Below, in pieces: positions 24,741 through 33,514 of a stretch of 64,000 bases of DNA. Each line of letters begins with the position of its first letter. Position 1 is the first letter of the stretch. Below the pieces are notes generated by a model. It searched no databases. It was not told the origin of the DNA and worked only from the letters and a program-made list of their open reading frames with translations. The translations under genes were made by a program, and so were the position numbers. The stretch covers positions 62,001-126,000 of the forward strand of contig CAZIUE010000011.1 of NCBI GenBank assembly GCA_964542535.1, read 5' to 3'. The stretch comes from Pseudopelobacter sp964542535 (GTDB lineage Bacteria; Desulfobacterota; Desulfuromonadia; Geobacterales; Pseudopelobacteraceae).

Positions 24741-27181
24741 CCTTCACCTCCCCGGGACGCCAGCAGGGCCGGGACGTTGAAATGCAGCAGCCGTCCCAGT
24801 TCCCGCACCTGCCCATCCCGGCCGTCCCGCCCTTCATCCCCGGGACCGGGGAGGAGGAAACCGGAACGCAGCATCTCCACGAACAGGTTCTGGACATGCC
24901 ACAGGTTCAGTCTGAGCGGCACCCCGTCGCAGCACTCCAGCAGACGAAGCAGAGCGTTCATCAGCCGGCCGTTGCGCGGCTGATCCCGCACGGCCCGCAT
25001 GGTCTCTTCCAGCCTGCGGCGGACAAGCAGCTCCAGCTCCACCTGATCCACCTCCACGCGCCACTCCTCCAGTTCCCGGACAATGGCTCTGATCCGCTCT
25101 CCGTCGATGACCTCGGCGGCAAGCGCCCGACGCAGCTCAAGATTGAGGGCGGTCTGGGCGGTCAGCATGAAGCGCCGCGGAACCGGCATGCCGGTCTCCC
25201 GAAGAAAGGTCATCAGGCTCCTGCCGGAGAGAAACAGGGAGGAGAAACTCTCCTCGAATTCTTTCAGGGTACCGGCGATGACCAGCTTCAGGATTGCGCG
25301 CTGTTCGTCACGGAACAGGTCCTTCAACGAATAGGTGTGCATGCCGAAATGGGCGTCCATCAGCCTGATGATGGCGGCGACGTCGGGCACGGAAAAGGCG
25401 GCCAGCACCTCGCGCTTCATGGACTGGTAGGCGTCCTCCCCCAGAAAGGAACGAACGCCGCAGTTAAGGGCATGGTCACCGAAGTAGAGGGTGCAGAAAC
25501 TGACCTGTTCGGCATCACGGGTGACGGTGGAGCGAATGGCGACCCTTCCCAGGGCCAGGCGCATCCGTCCGGCGGGGACCAGCAGGAAATCTTCCCGCCG
25601 GACGCGGTAGCAGAACAGCTCGCTCTGATCGCCGTACTCCTCGAAGATCGAGCTGACCGCATAGTGGGCCCCGACCCGGATCAGGTCAAGCTCCGCCGGA
25701 GCCACGAAGCGGGCGAACAGGTCGCTCCCGTTGCCCAGTTCAGGCAGATTGCCGACGACACGCGCCAGGCGCTTCAGAAACGACGCCCGTACGGACCGGC
25801 CGCACCAGCTTTCGGCCAGCTGTATCGCCCTGCCGGCATACCGGAGGATCTGCACCGTCTCCAGTCCCGAAGGCTCGTCGAAGAACCAGCCGCAGCTGGT
25901 GAACATGAGCATGGCATGGCGCTGCATCTCCAGCAGCCGGAGGATCTCCCGTTCGGCCCCTTCCTCCCGGGGAACCGGGCAATGACGCTCCAGAAACGCA
26001 TCCACGTTCCCGGGCGAACGGTCGAGCACCACCCGGATGTAGTCATCCCGCGCCTGCCAGGGGTCCCGCAGGTAGCGCGACGCGGCCCGTTCATAGCAGC
26101 TCGCCAGCCGTCCGCCAAGCCAGTCCAGGGTTTTCCGGAGGGGACGACGCCACTCCTGGTTCCACGCACGGTTGTTGCCCGAATTGCAGCCGCAGTTCCC
26201 CCTCCAGCGTTCGATGCCGTGCATGCAGCTCCAGGAGCTGTTCTCGACGATGGCCACTTCGTGGGTGGGGGGATGCAGCTCCAGAAACTCTCCGTAGGTG
26301 GTCAGGCGGGCCAGGCCGTTGTTCTCGAGATGGTCCAGGGCATGGCCCAGGGCCATCTCGCCGAAGGTGTGGTGATGGCCGTAGGTCTCTCCGTCGGTGG
26401 CGATATGCGCCAGCTGGGCATGGGGCCGGTGCGGCGAAAAGGCGGACATCAGGCGTGCCGCGAAACGTTCGCCGCTGTCCAACAGCTTTTCGAAGGCGAC
26501 CGCCTGGGAGATGGGACCGTCGTAGAAGAAGAGAGCGATGGAGCGCCCGGAGGGGAGACGGCAGCGGTAGGGGCGCGAAGGGTCGATACGTGCGCCGCTG
26601 ACGTCCTTCCAGCGCTCGCCGCCGATGCGCCTCACCCGGGCCGCCTGGTGGGGGGCCAGTATGGTGAAGCGGATACCGGCCTCGGCCAGCACCTCCAGGC
26701 TCTCCGTATCCACGGCGGTTTCCGGGAGCCAGAGCCCCTCGGGGGGGCGGCGGAAGCGGTGCAGGAAGTCACTGATGCCCCAGCGCACCTGGGTGCGTTT
26801 ATCGGACAGGCTCGCCAGCGGCATGATCAGGTGGTTGTATACCTGGGCCAGGGCCGCGCCGTGTCCCGAGCGCCACGGGATGCTTTGACGGTCGGCCTCC
26901 AGGATCGCCCGGTAGACATCCGGGGCGCACCGTTCCATCCAGGAGAGCAGGGTCGGCCCGAAGTTGAAGCTGATGCGGGCATAGTTGCTGATGATGCCGG
27001 TGATGCGCCCCTCGCCGTCGAGCCTGCGCGCCGCGGCGTTGGGAGCGTAGCACTCGGCCGTGACGCGCTCGTTCCAGTCGTGATAGGGATAGGCCGAGTC
27101 CTGGATCTCGATCGCCTCAAGCCAGGGATTTTCCCGGGGGGGCTGGTAGAAGTGGCCATGGATGCAGACGAAACGTTCCAC
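24737..27181 (-). CDS. GH57 glycosidase with DUF3536 C-terminus
   Basis: An 814-residue protein. The N-terminal half is a family 57 glycoside hydrolase barrel: CIHGHFYQPPRENPW at the start, and HIATDGETYGHHHTFGE (about residue 265), where the conserved aspartate/glutamate lie. The C-terminal half matches the domain called DUF3536. GH57 enzymes act on alpha-glucans as amylases, branching enzymes or glucanotransferases; which activity this has is unknown. A GTG start follows AAGGAT. It is 2 bp after treZ and overlaps treY by 4 nt, so it is made with the trehalose enzymes and may trim or supply maltodextrin chains. Confidence 0.85.
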   Translation of the reverse strand: MERFVCIHGHFYQPPRENPWLEAIEIQDSAYPYHDWNERVTAECYAPNAAARRLDGEGRITGIISNYARISFNFGPTLLSWMERCAPDVYRAILEADRQSIPWRSGHGAALAQVYNHLIMPLASLSDKRTQVRWGISDFLHRFRRPPEGLWLPETAVDTESLEVLAEAGIRFTILAPHQAARVRRIGGERWKDVSGARIDPSRPYRCRLPSGRSIALFFYDGPISQAVAFEKLLDSGERFAARLMSAFSPHRPHAQLAHIATDGETYGHHHTFGEMALGHALDHLENNGLARLTTYGEFLELHPPTHEVAIVENSSWSCMHGIERWRGNCGCNSGNNRAWNQEWRRPLRKTLDWLGGRLASCYERAASRYLRDPWQARDDYIRVVLDRSPGNVDAFLERHCPVPREEGAEREILRLLEMQRHAMLMFTSCGWFFDEPSGLETVQILRYAGRAIQLAESWCGRSVRASFLKRLARVVGNLPELGNGSDLFARFVAPAELDLIRVGAHYAVSSIFEEYGDQSELFCYRVRREDFLLVPAGRMRLALGRVAIRSTVTRDAEQVSFCTLYFGDHALNCGVRSFLGEDAYQSMKREVLAAFSVPDVAAIIRLMDAHFGMHTYSLKDLFRDEQRAILKLVIAGTLKEFEESFSSLFLSGRSLMTFLRETGMPVPRRFMLTAQTALNLELRRALAAEVIDGERIRAIVRELEEWRVEVDQVELELLVRRRLEETMRAVRDQPRNGRLMNALLRLLECCDGVPLRLNLWHVQNLFVEMLRSGFLLPGPGDEGRDGRDGQVRELGRLLHFNVPALLASRGGEG

Positions 27182-27183
27182 GA

Positions 27184-29028
27184 TTATCCTTTTCCGAAAA
27201 GCGCCACCCCGTGGGGGGGGACCGTCACCCTGGTCACTTCTCCCTCACGCCAGAGGCGGCCGGCTGATAGCGGGGCCGGCAGGGGGCGCCACTGTCCGGG
27301 GGGGAGTTCAAGGATGTGGCGGTCCGGGCTGAAGTTGAGCAGGCAGAGCAGGCTCCCCCAGGTGGCCTGGCGCACGATGCGCAGCAGCCGGCGCTCCTGG
27401 TCGGCGGCGAGTTCCATCTCCCCCCCCTGGAAACGCGACACCGGCAGGAGTTCCGTGCGTAACCGGATCAGCCCCCGGTAGAAAGCGAAGAGTCGGGCAT
27501 GCTCGCCGACGCGGTGCAGGCCGAGCTCCAGCCGGGCGGAGTTGAAGGTGGCCTCATCCTGGGGATCGGGCATCTCCCCCTGGTGGAGGAACGGCGCGAA
27601 CTCCCGCCGGCGTCCCTCCCGCACTGCTGCCACCAGGTCGGGGTCGCCGTGACTGACGAAATAGGGGAAGGGAGCCGGGTCGGCGTACTCCTCTCCCATG
27701 AAGAGCAGCGGCAGGCAGGGAGAGAGCAGCACCGCGGCGGCGGCCAGACGCAGCCGGGCCGCATCGAGGCGCGCCTGGGGCCGGTCGCCGGCCATGCGGT
27801 TGCCCACCTGGTCATGGTTCTGGGAGAAGACCACCAGCCGGAAGGGAGTGCACCCGGCGGCGGAACTGCCGTGGCGGCGCCGTCTGAAAACGGAATAGCC
27901 GCCGTTCAGCACGAATCCCTGCTGGAAGGCAGCGACCAGGTGGGCGAAGGAGCCGAAATCGGCATAGTAGCCGCTCCGCTCTCCGGTGAGCAGCGCCGTC
28001 AGGGCATGGTGGAAATCGTCGTTCCACTGGGCGTCCACTCCATGCCCCCCCCGTTCCGGCGGAAGGATCACCCGCACGTCGTTCAGGTCGCTCTCGGCGA
28101 TCAGGTGCACGGGCCGCCCCAAGGTGTGCCGGCAACGGTGCAATTCATCGGAGAGTTCCTCCAGGATATGCCGGGCGCCGCAGTCAACTATACCATGGAC
28201 GGCATCCAGCCGCAGGGCATCAACGTGGTACTCCTCAACCCAGCGCAGAGCGCTGGCGATGACGTAGTCACGCACCGGATCGCTGTCAGGTCCGTCAAAA
28301 TTGAACGCGTCCCCCCAGGGGGTGCGGTAGCGGTCGGTGAAATAGGGGCCGAAGGGGTGCAGGTAGTTCCCCTCCGGCCCCAGGTGGTTGTAGACCACGT
28401 CCAGGATCAGGGCCATTCCCCGGCCGTGGCAGGCGTCCACCAGCCGCTTCAGTCCGTCCGGGCCGCCGTAGCTGTTCTGGGGGGCACAGGGGAAGGTGCC
28501 GTCGTACCCCCAGTTGCGCTCTCCCGGAAACTGGGCCACCGGCATCAGCTCCAGGGCGGTGACCCCCAGCTCGGCCAGGTAGTCCAGGTGAGGGATAACG
28601 CCGTCGAAGGTCCCCTGGGGGGTGAAGGCGCCCACGTGCAGTTCGTAGATGATGTAGCGTTCCAGGGGGATGCCGCGCCACTCCCGGTCGTGCCAGGAGA
28701 AATGTTCCGGGTTGATCACCTGGGAGGGGCCGTGTACCCCCCGGGGCTGGGAACGGGAGGCCGGATCGGGGTAGGAGCCGGCGTTGTCCAGCCGGTAGCG
28801 GTAGAGATCGCCATGACCGACCCCCGGGACTGCGGCACTGAAGTAGCCGTACTCCTCGGCGGCCAGAGGCACGGGGGGGCGGCAGCCGTCCTCTAACAGC
28901 ACCGCCACCTTCCGGGCCCGGGGCGCCCAGACCCGGAAGCGGGTGGAGCCGTCGGCCAGGGGGAAGGCGCCGATCTCCTCCTGCCGGCATCTTCCCTTCC
29001 CCCCTGCTTCGTCGAATCCCGGCCTCAT
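27184..29028 (-). CDS. treZ: Maltooligosyltrehalose trehalohydrolase TreZ
   Basis: A 614-residue protein with an N-terminal beta-sandwich (about 18-110, TRFRVWAPRARKV) and a GH13 barrel. Catalytic sites are the nucleophile in DALRLDAVHGI, the acid/base in HLIAESDLND and the aspartate in VFSQNHDQVGNR; LLFMGEEYADPAPF is also typical of TreZ. It cuts free trehalose from the chain end made by TreY. The ATG at 29028 has GAGGGG upstream. It is the first gene of the nine-gene minus-strand block, so the operon promoter should lie within 29029-29278. I saw no convincing promoter in that 250-bp gap. Confidence 0.95.
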   Translation of the reverse strand: MRPGFDEAGGKGRCRQEEIGAFPLADGSTRFRVWAPRARKVAVLLEDGCRPPVPLAAEEYGYFSAAVPGVGHGDLYRYRLDNAGSYPDPASRSQPRGVHGPSQVINPEHFSWHDREWRGIPLERYIIYELHVGAFTPQGTFDGVIPHLDYLAELGVTALELMPVAQFPGERNWGYDGTFPCAPQNSYGGPDGLKRLVDACHGRGMALILDVVYNHLGPEGNYLHPFGPYFTDRYRTPWGDAFNFDGPDSDPVRDYVIASALRWVEEYHVDALRLDAVHGIVDCGARHILEELSDELHRCRHTLGRPVHLIAESDLNDVRVILPPERGGHGVDAQWNDDFHHALTALLTGERSGYYADFGSFAHLVAAFQQGFVLNGGYSVFRRRRHGSSAAGCTPFRLVVFSQNHDQVGNRMAGDRPQARLDAARLRLAAAAVLLSPCLPLLFMGEEYADPAPFPYFVSHGDPDLVAAVREGRRREFAPFLHQGEMPDPQDEATFNSARLELGLHRVGEHARLFAFYRGLIRLRTELLPVSRFQGGEMELAADQERRLLRIVRQATWGSLLCLLNFSPDRHILELPPGQWRPLPAPLSAGRLWREGEVTRVTVPPHGVALFGKG

Positions 29029-29278
29029 GATCCCCTCACCGCTCCGCCGGAACGCGGCGGCACCGGAGAGGTGTCGTCGATTCTCACCTGTTCCTCCTCG
29101 TTCAGCGGCGTCCGGATCGGGGGAACGGCGGGACGCCGCTTAAAAGTGTGCCAGAGTTTGGCGGAAATCATAGGGCGGAGAGGCTTCAGAGAAGACGGAA
29201 GACGGGAGTTCAAGAGACAGGAGTGCAACGTTCCCCGGGCGCGCCACGTGGGAAACGCCCGTTCCGGGACAACGCTGC

Positions 29279-30046
29279 TCACACGTCCGGGACCACGCAG
29301 TGAAGCGGCGGGGGGACTTCAGGGCGGTCCATCTCCTCCAGGTACTTGAGTACGAAACGCTGGGCAGCCTCCACGGCCCGGGGAATGTCCCAGGTCTCCA
29401 GGTTGCGCTCCTCCACCAGGTTGCTGATCCCCCTGATCTCCAGGCAGTCGATGCCGTAGCGCAGGCAGACCAGGGCCACGGCGGCGCCCTCCATGTTCTC
29501 CGCCAGGGCGGCGTAACGGTGCGTCATCTCCTCCCCCTTGAGCAGCGTGCCGCTGCACGTGGAGACGGTCACGAAGCGTCCCCGGGCCAGGGGGATGCCG
29601 CAGTAATCCGCCAGCTGCACGGCCTTCTCGGACACATGCCAGGAGAGCGGCACCTCGTTGTAGTAGCGCCTTGTGCCCTGGGTCAGGCTGGGGACCCCCA
29701 TCTCCCGCAGTCCCAGCCACCCCGGGGAGGTCAGCGCCCCCTCGTCCCCCAGGATTTCGGTGCCGGCCACCACCAGGTCGCCGATGGCGAGGCCGCTTCC
29801 CGGATAGGCGCCGGCGCAGCCGGTGTTGATCACCAGGCAGGGGCGGTGGCGCTCGATCAGGGCGGCAGTGGCCGCAGCCGCATTGACCTTGCCGACCCCG
29901 GCCGCGCAGACCACCACCGCCACACCGCCCAGCATGCCGCTCAGAGTGGTGAAGCCAGGGCTCTTCAGCCGCGAGGCATGTACCAGGGCTTTTTCCACCA
30001 GCTTAGCCTCCTGGCGCATGGCGGTGATGACCAGAACAGGTTTCAT
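29279..30046 (-). CDS. mqnB: Futalosine hydrolase MqnB (MTAN-family nucleosidase)
   Basis: A 255-residue protein from the ATG at 30046, with GGGAGGAA upstream; the frame continues to 30316 but overlaps folE2 there. It has the nucleoside-phosphorylase-like fold of MTAN: MKPVLVITAMRQEAKLVEKAL, LVINTGCAGAY, the nucleoside-binding ENMEGAAVALVC and RGISN. The substrate could be futalosine or methylthioadenosine. I favour futalosine because mqnD, a dedicated futalosine-route gene, is 3.6 kb away on the same strand. It hydrolyses futalosine to dehypoxanthinyl futalosine in menaquinone synthesis. Confidence 0.82.
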   Translation of the reverse strand: MKPVLVITAMRQEAKLVEKALVHASRLKSPGFTTLSGMLGGVAVVVCAAGVGKVNAAAATAALIERHRPCLVINTGCAGAYPGSGLAIGDLVVAGTEILGDEGALTSPGWLGLREMGVPSLTQGTRRYYNEVPLSWHVSEKAVQLADYCGIPLARGRFVTVSTCSGTLLKGEEMTHRYAALAENMEGAAVALVCLRYGIDCLEIRGISNLVEERNLETWDIPRAVEAAQRFVLKYLEEMDRPEVPPPLHCVVPDV

Positions 30047-30090
30047 GATAACGCGTTCCTCCCGACGGCTGTCCGGCACCACCGCCCGTT

Positions 30091-30918
30091 TCAGCCCCTG
30101 CGGTCCAGCTCCACCGCGGCGTAGGCCGAGTGGTTGTGGATCGACTCGAAGTTCTCCGTCTCCACCGAGAACCAGGTGATGTTCTCCAGCGCGGCCAGGC
30201 GGGAGTAGGCCTCCCGCACCATGTCCTCCACGAAGCGTGGGTTCTCGTAGGCCTGTTCGGTTACGTACTTCTCGTCCACCCTCTTCAGCAGGGAGTAGAG
30301 CGGGCTGCTGCCGCACTGTTCGATCAGCTCCACCAGATCCTCGATCCAGATGAAATCCCGGTAGCGCACCCGCACGGTCATAACGCTGCGCTGGTTGTGG
30401 GCGCCGTAGGCCGCCAGCTCCCTGCTGCAGGGGCAGAGGGAGGTGAGCGGCACCCTGACCCCCAGGACGAAGTCCAGGGAATCGGTCATGGAAGCGGTGA
30501 ACTCGCAGCTGTACTCCATCAGGCTCCTGGCGCCGGAAACCGGGGCGCGCTTGTCGATGAAGTAGGGGAACTGGATTTCCAGGTGGGCGCTGGCCGAACC
30601 GAGCCTCGCCTTCATCTCCTCCAGGATCGTCTCAAGTTTGTCCAGGGCGATCTGCTCCCGGTAGCGGTTCAGGATCTCCACGAAACGGCTCATGTGGGTC
30701 CCCTTGAACTGGTGGGGCAGGTCCACGTACATGTTGACCCGCGCCACGGTGTGCTGGAGCGAACGGTTCTTGTCCATGACCACGATGGGATACGAGATGT
30801 CCTTGACCCCCACCTTGGAGATGGGGATGCGGCGGTGGTCAGGCCGTTTCTGCATGTCGGGCATGGCCGGCGGGGTCGAGCCGGCGGGCGCCACGCCCGT
30901 TGCCGCTGTTTTTTTCAT
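30091..30918 (-). CDS. folE2: GTP cyclohydrolase FolE2 (type IB)
   Basis: A 275-residue protein of the COG1469 family: KVGVKDISYPI near the N-terminus, the catalytic cysteine region LTSLCPCSRELAAYGAHNQRS, and the C-terminal VETENFESIHNHSAYA. It makes dihydroneopterin triphosphate from GTP, the first step toward folate and toward queuosine (see queF at the right edge). FolE2 enzymes can use metals other than zinc, and some bacteria carry FolE2 only. Whether a folE gene exists elsewhere cannot be seen. The start has AAGGAAGG. It is 44 bp upstream of mqnB. Confidence 0.94.
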   Translation of the reverse strand: MKKTAATGVAPAGSTPPAMPDMQKRPDHRRIPISKVGVKDISYPIVVMDKNRSLQHTVARVNMYVDLPHQFKGTHMSRFVEILNRYREQIALDKLETILEEMKARLGSASAHLEIQFPYFIDKRAPVSGARSLMEYSCEFTASMTDSLDFVLGVRVPLTSLCPCSRELAAYGAHNQRSVMTVRVRYRDFIWIEDLVELIEQCGSSPLYSLLKRVDEKYVTEQAYENPRFVEDMVREAYSRLAALENITWFSVETENFESIHNHSAYAAVELDRRG

Positions 30919-30987
30919 ACAACCTTCCTTGAAGGAGAGAGCCGGGAAACGCTGGTACGCGGATGACGCGGATCAACCTCTTTGAAT

Positions 30988-31623
30988 TTACTGTTTGGTT
31001 GCTGCGTCGCCCTCTTCGGGATCACCCTGTTCTCCCGAATCCGGCAGGGCCAGACGCAGGACCTCCTGCCAGACGGCGTCGCGGCCGTCGCGGGAGAGAG
31101 CCGAGAAGTGCACGAGCGCGCCCTTGTCCCGCTCGACAACGGCGGCGATGCGGGCGGTCTGGCGGGCCCGCTCGACCCGGGAGAGCTTGTCGCACTTGGT
31201 CAGCACCAGGATGGGGGGGATGCCGTAGCGCTCCAGCCAGCCCAGCATGCGCAGGTCGTCGTCCGAGGGGATGCGGCGGATATCCAGGATCAGCACCACG
31301 GCCCGCAGGTTGCCGCGCCGGGCGAGGTAGGTCTCGATCATGGGACCCCACTGCCGGCGCACATCCGGCGGGGCCTTGGCGTAGCCGTACCCGGGCAGGT
31401 CCACCAGGGTCAGCATGCCGTTGATGTCAAAAAAATTGATCAGCTGGGTTCTTCCCGGCGTGGAGCTGGTGCGGACCAGGGACTTGCGGCCGGCCAGAAC
31501 ATTGATCAACGAGGACTTACCCACGTTGGAGCGCCCCACGAAGGCCACCTCCGGTAATGCCTCGGGGGGATAATCCTTCGGGTTTACCGCACTTTTTACA
31601 AACTCGGCCCTGTGGACCTCCAT
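30988..31623 (-). CDS. engB: Ribosome-assembly GTPase EngB (YsxC/YihA)
   Basis: A 211-residue TRAFAC GTPase. G-motifs: G1 GRSNVGKSSLIN (about 30-41), a G2-region threonine in SSTPGRTQ, G3 DLPGYGYAK and G4 TKCDK. Members bind the 50S subunit precursor and are usually essential. The last 20 or so residues are acidic and variable. The start follows GGAGGG, with a good promoter just upstream (31644-31673). folE2 and mqnB may be read through from here: the gap to folE2 is 69 bp and shows no terminator. Confidence 0.93.
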   Translation of the reverse strand: MEVHRAEFVKSAVNPKDYPPEALPEVAFVGRSNVGKSSLINVLAGRKSLVRTSSTPGRTQLINFFDINGMLTLVDLPGYGYAKAPPDVRRQWGPMIETYLARRGNLRAVVLILDIRRIPSDDDLRMLGWLERYGIPPILVLTKCDKLSRVERARQTARIAAVVERDKGALVHFSALSRDGRDAVWQEVLRLALPDSGEQGDPEEGDAATKQ

Positions 31624-31643
31624 AGCTTGCCCTCCGTGGCGGC

Positions 31644-31673
31644 ATTATACTGTCCCGTTCTCCATGGACACAA
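31644..31673 (-). promoter_or_regulatory. Sigma70-type promoter for engB
   Basis: On the minus strand, TTGTGT, an 18-bp spacer and a perfect TATAAT stand 21 bp before the engB ATG, giving a predicted leader of about 14 nt. Confidence 0.65.
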
Positions 31674-32111
31674 GCGGTTATTTCCCTGTCCGGAAAAAGA
31701 GAAATGCAGTGGTGTTCGCTTCCCGGGTGTGTTATAGAAAGTTACGTCTTGGTTCCTCTCCTCCAACAGACAGGTGACAGGTCCCGATGATACCAGGTGA
31801 TGCCGACATAGCGTCGCACAGGGCGCGGAACGGAGCTGAGCCGCCGGCCACGCTGATCTTGCCCGGGCAAGCCGGGTGGAGACTGGCGGTCCGGCAGCGC
31901 AAGGCCCCCGACCGCGATCCCCTCTCCCACGCCCACGCCAGCATCCCCCTGCCACACCAGACACACGCCACGCACCCCACCCGTTCAGATCAGTTTTCCG
32001 TCGTTTTCCCGCACCGTTCAGCAGGCAGCAGCATCCCCGTCATTCAGCAAGGGCAGTTCCACAGTCACTGCAACCATGAACCTCGGACACGCACGTCCGG
32101 CAACCACCATC
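31674..32111. other. Long divergent intergenic region with palindromes
   Basis: About 440 bp between the engB promoter and the ankyrin gene carry no gene I can support. ORFs across it lack start sites and protein character. It has a perfect palindrome CTTGCCCGGGCAAG (31858-31871) and a possible stem GCGGTC / GACCGC (about 31886-31916). The segment 31808-31880 has pieces reminiscent of a GEMM riboswitch (GCACAGGGC, then a GCCGG / AGCCGGGT pairing), but several conserved parts are absent. The remainder up to the ankyrin gene is C-rich and plain. Confidence 0.4.
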
Positions 32112-32125
32112 AGGAGGAAATGCAC

Positions 32126-32548
32126 ATGGAAAGCGTAAATGCAAAAGACCGTCATGGACACACGCCGCTGATCAATGCCGCAAAGGAGGGACAGAAGGAT
32201 TTCGTCACGGACCTGCTGCGTCGCGGCGCCGACCTGACCGCCACCAGCCTGAAGGGCAAGACCGTACTGCACTATGCCGCAGCCAACGGCCACACCGACA
32301 TCGTCCGCATGCTGATCGACAAGGGAGCCGGCGTGGATGTGCGTGACCGCGAAGGGCACACGCCGATCATGCTGGCTGCCATCTACGGCTGCAACAGGAC
32401 CATCCAGGCCCTGCTGGACGGCGGCGCCAACCCCTGCATCAGAACCTCGGCCGGAACAACGGCAGCCCAGTACGCCGAAAACAACAGCCATCCCCTGGCT
32501 GCCGCACTGCTGAAAAAGGCCGAACGCGCGAAACCCGGCAACGCCTGA
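32126..32548 (+). CDS. Small ankyrin-repeat protein
   Basis: A 140-residue protein made almost wholly of about four ankyrin repeats (HGHTPLINAAKEGQKDFV, KGKTVLHYAAANGHTDIV, EGHTPIMLAAIYGCNRTI, then a weaker one). The ATG at 32126 is preferred over the one at 32120 because AGGAGG (32112-32117) is 8 nt from it but only 2 nt from the other. No signal peptide or membrane segment is seen, so it is probably a cytoplasmic protein-binding module. Its partner is unknown. It stands alone between divergent engB and its own terminator. Confidence 0.85.
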   Translation: MESVNAKDRHGHTPLINAAKEGQKDFVTDLLRRGADLTATSLKGKTVLHYAAANGHTDIVRMLIDKGAGVDVRDREGHTPIMLAAIYGCNRTIQALLDGGANPCIRTSAGTTAAQYAENNSHPLAAALLKKAERAKPGNA

Positions 32549-32567
32549 CCTGAACGGACGGAACGGG

Positions 32568-32616
32568 AAACGCGGACGAGGGCGGAGCGCGCCTCCCCCC
32601 GCCCTCGTCCGCGTTT
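32568..32616 (+). terminator. Strong 18-bp hairpin after the ankyrin gene
   Basis: A perfect 18-bp inverted repeat, AAACGCGGACGAGGGCGG and its complement, with a 13-nt loop begins 19 nt after the stop codon. The arms begin with AAA and end with TTT, but no long T-run follows. Confidence 0.65.
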
Positions 32617-32635
32617 CACATGCCCTCCCTCGGCA

Positions 32636-32664
32636 TGGACAGCTTCCCGCGAATGTTGTATAGA
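32636..32664 (+). promoter_or_regulatory. Sigma70-type promoter for the M48 protease gene
   Basis: TGGACA, a 17-bp spacer and TATAGA lie 42 bp before the ATG at 32707, just downstream of the ankyrin-gene hairpin. Confidence 0.55.
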
Positions 32665-32706
32665 ACTGGGTGTATCCAAGAGCCCGAATTCCCGAGGAGG
32701 TTACCC

Positions 32707-33504
32707 ATGCCATACCGTCATCTCATCGCCATCGCCTCTCTTCTGTTCCTGGCCGCATGTAGTACCGTGCCGATCACCGGCCGCTCCCAGCTTAACCTGA
32801 TTCCCGGTTCATCCATGCTCTCCATGAGCCTGCAGCAGTACGACCAGTTCCTGAAGGAGCACAAGCTCAGCACCAACCAGGAACAGACCCAGATGGTCAA
32901 ACGGGTCGGGCTGAAGATACAGGACGCGGTGGAGCGCTACTTCAAGGCCAACAACCTGAGCGCCAACCTGGCCAACTACAAGTGGGAGTTCAACCTGGTG
33001 GAGGATAAGCAGGTCAATGCCTGGTGCATGCCCGGAGGCAAGGTGGTGGTCTATACCGGCATCCTGCCGGTGGCCAAAAACGAGGCCGGACTGGCGGTGG
33101 TCATGGGGCATGAGATCGCCCACGCCATTGCCGAGCATGGCAACGAGCGCATGAGCCAGGGGCTGATGGCCCAGATGGGAGGCGTCGCGCTGTCCACGGC
33201 CCTGTCGACCCAGCCGGCTGCCACCCAGCAGCTCTGGATGGCGGCCTACGGCGTGGGGGCCCAGTACGGGGCGATTCTCCCCTTCAGCCGCCTCCAGGAG
33301 AACGAGGCCGATCACCTGGGGCTGGTCTTCATGGCCATGGCAGGCTATGATCCGGCCGAGGCGGTGGGATTCTGGCAGCGTATGGCGGCCCAGAAGAGCG
33401 GACAGGCAACGCCCGAATTTCTCAGCACCCACCCGGCGGACGCCACCCGCATCCAGAACCTCCAGCGCCTGATACCCGAGGCACGGAAGTACTACCGCCC
33501 GTGA
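32707..33504 (+). CDS. M48-family lipoprotein metalloprotease
   Basis: A 265-residue protein. A short signal peptide ends in a lipobox (LFLAACS, Cys at about residue 19), so it should be an outer-membrane-anchored or periplasmic lipoprotein. The zinc site is HEIAHAIAEH (about 138-147), with the third ligand in ENEADHLG. This is the LoiP/BepA-like arm of family M48, which takes part in outer-membrane protein quality control. No TPR domain is present, so it is closer to LoiP (YggG) than to BepA. The start at 32707 has GAGGAGG upstream; the frame upstream of it is not coding. Confidence 0.9.
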   Translation: MPYRHLIAIASLLFLAACSTVPITGRSQLNLIPGSSMLSMSLQQYDQFLKEHKLSTNQEQTQMVKRVGLKIQDAVERYFKANNLSANLANYKWEFNLVEDKQVNAWCMPGGKVVVYTGILPVAKNEAGLAVVMGHEIAHAIAEHGNERMSQGLMAQMGGVALSTALSTQPAATQQLWMAAYGVGAQYGAILPFSRLQENEADHLGLVFMAMAGYDPAEAVGFWQRMAAQKSGQATPEFLSTHPADATRIQNLQRLIPEARKYYRP

Positions 33505-33514
33505 GCCGAAAACA

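Noticed and set aside
22464..27481. Long plus-strand frames (839 and 899 codons) opposite treY and GH57
   Set aside because: Antisense shadows: the minus strand carries complete catalytic motifs, these frames none.
29130..29165. Sigma54-like promoter before treZ on the minus strand
   Set aside because: TGGCAC is followed by a GC dinucleotide at the wrong distance, one base too far, and the TTGC core is absent.
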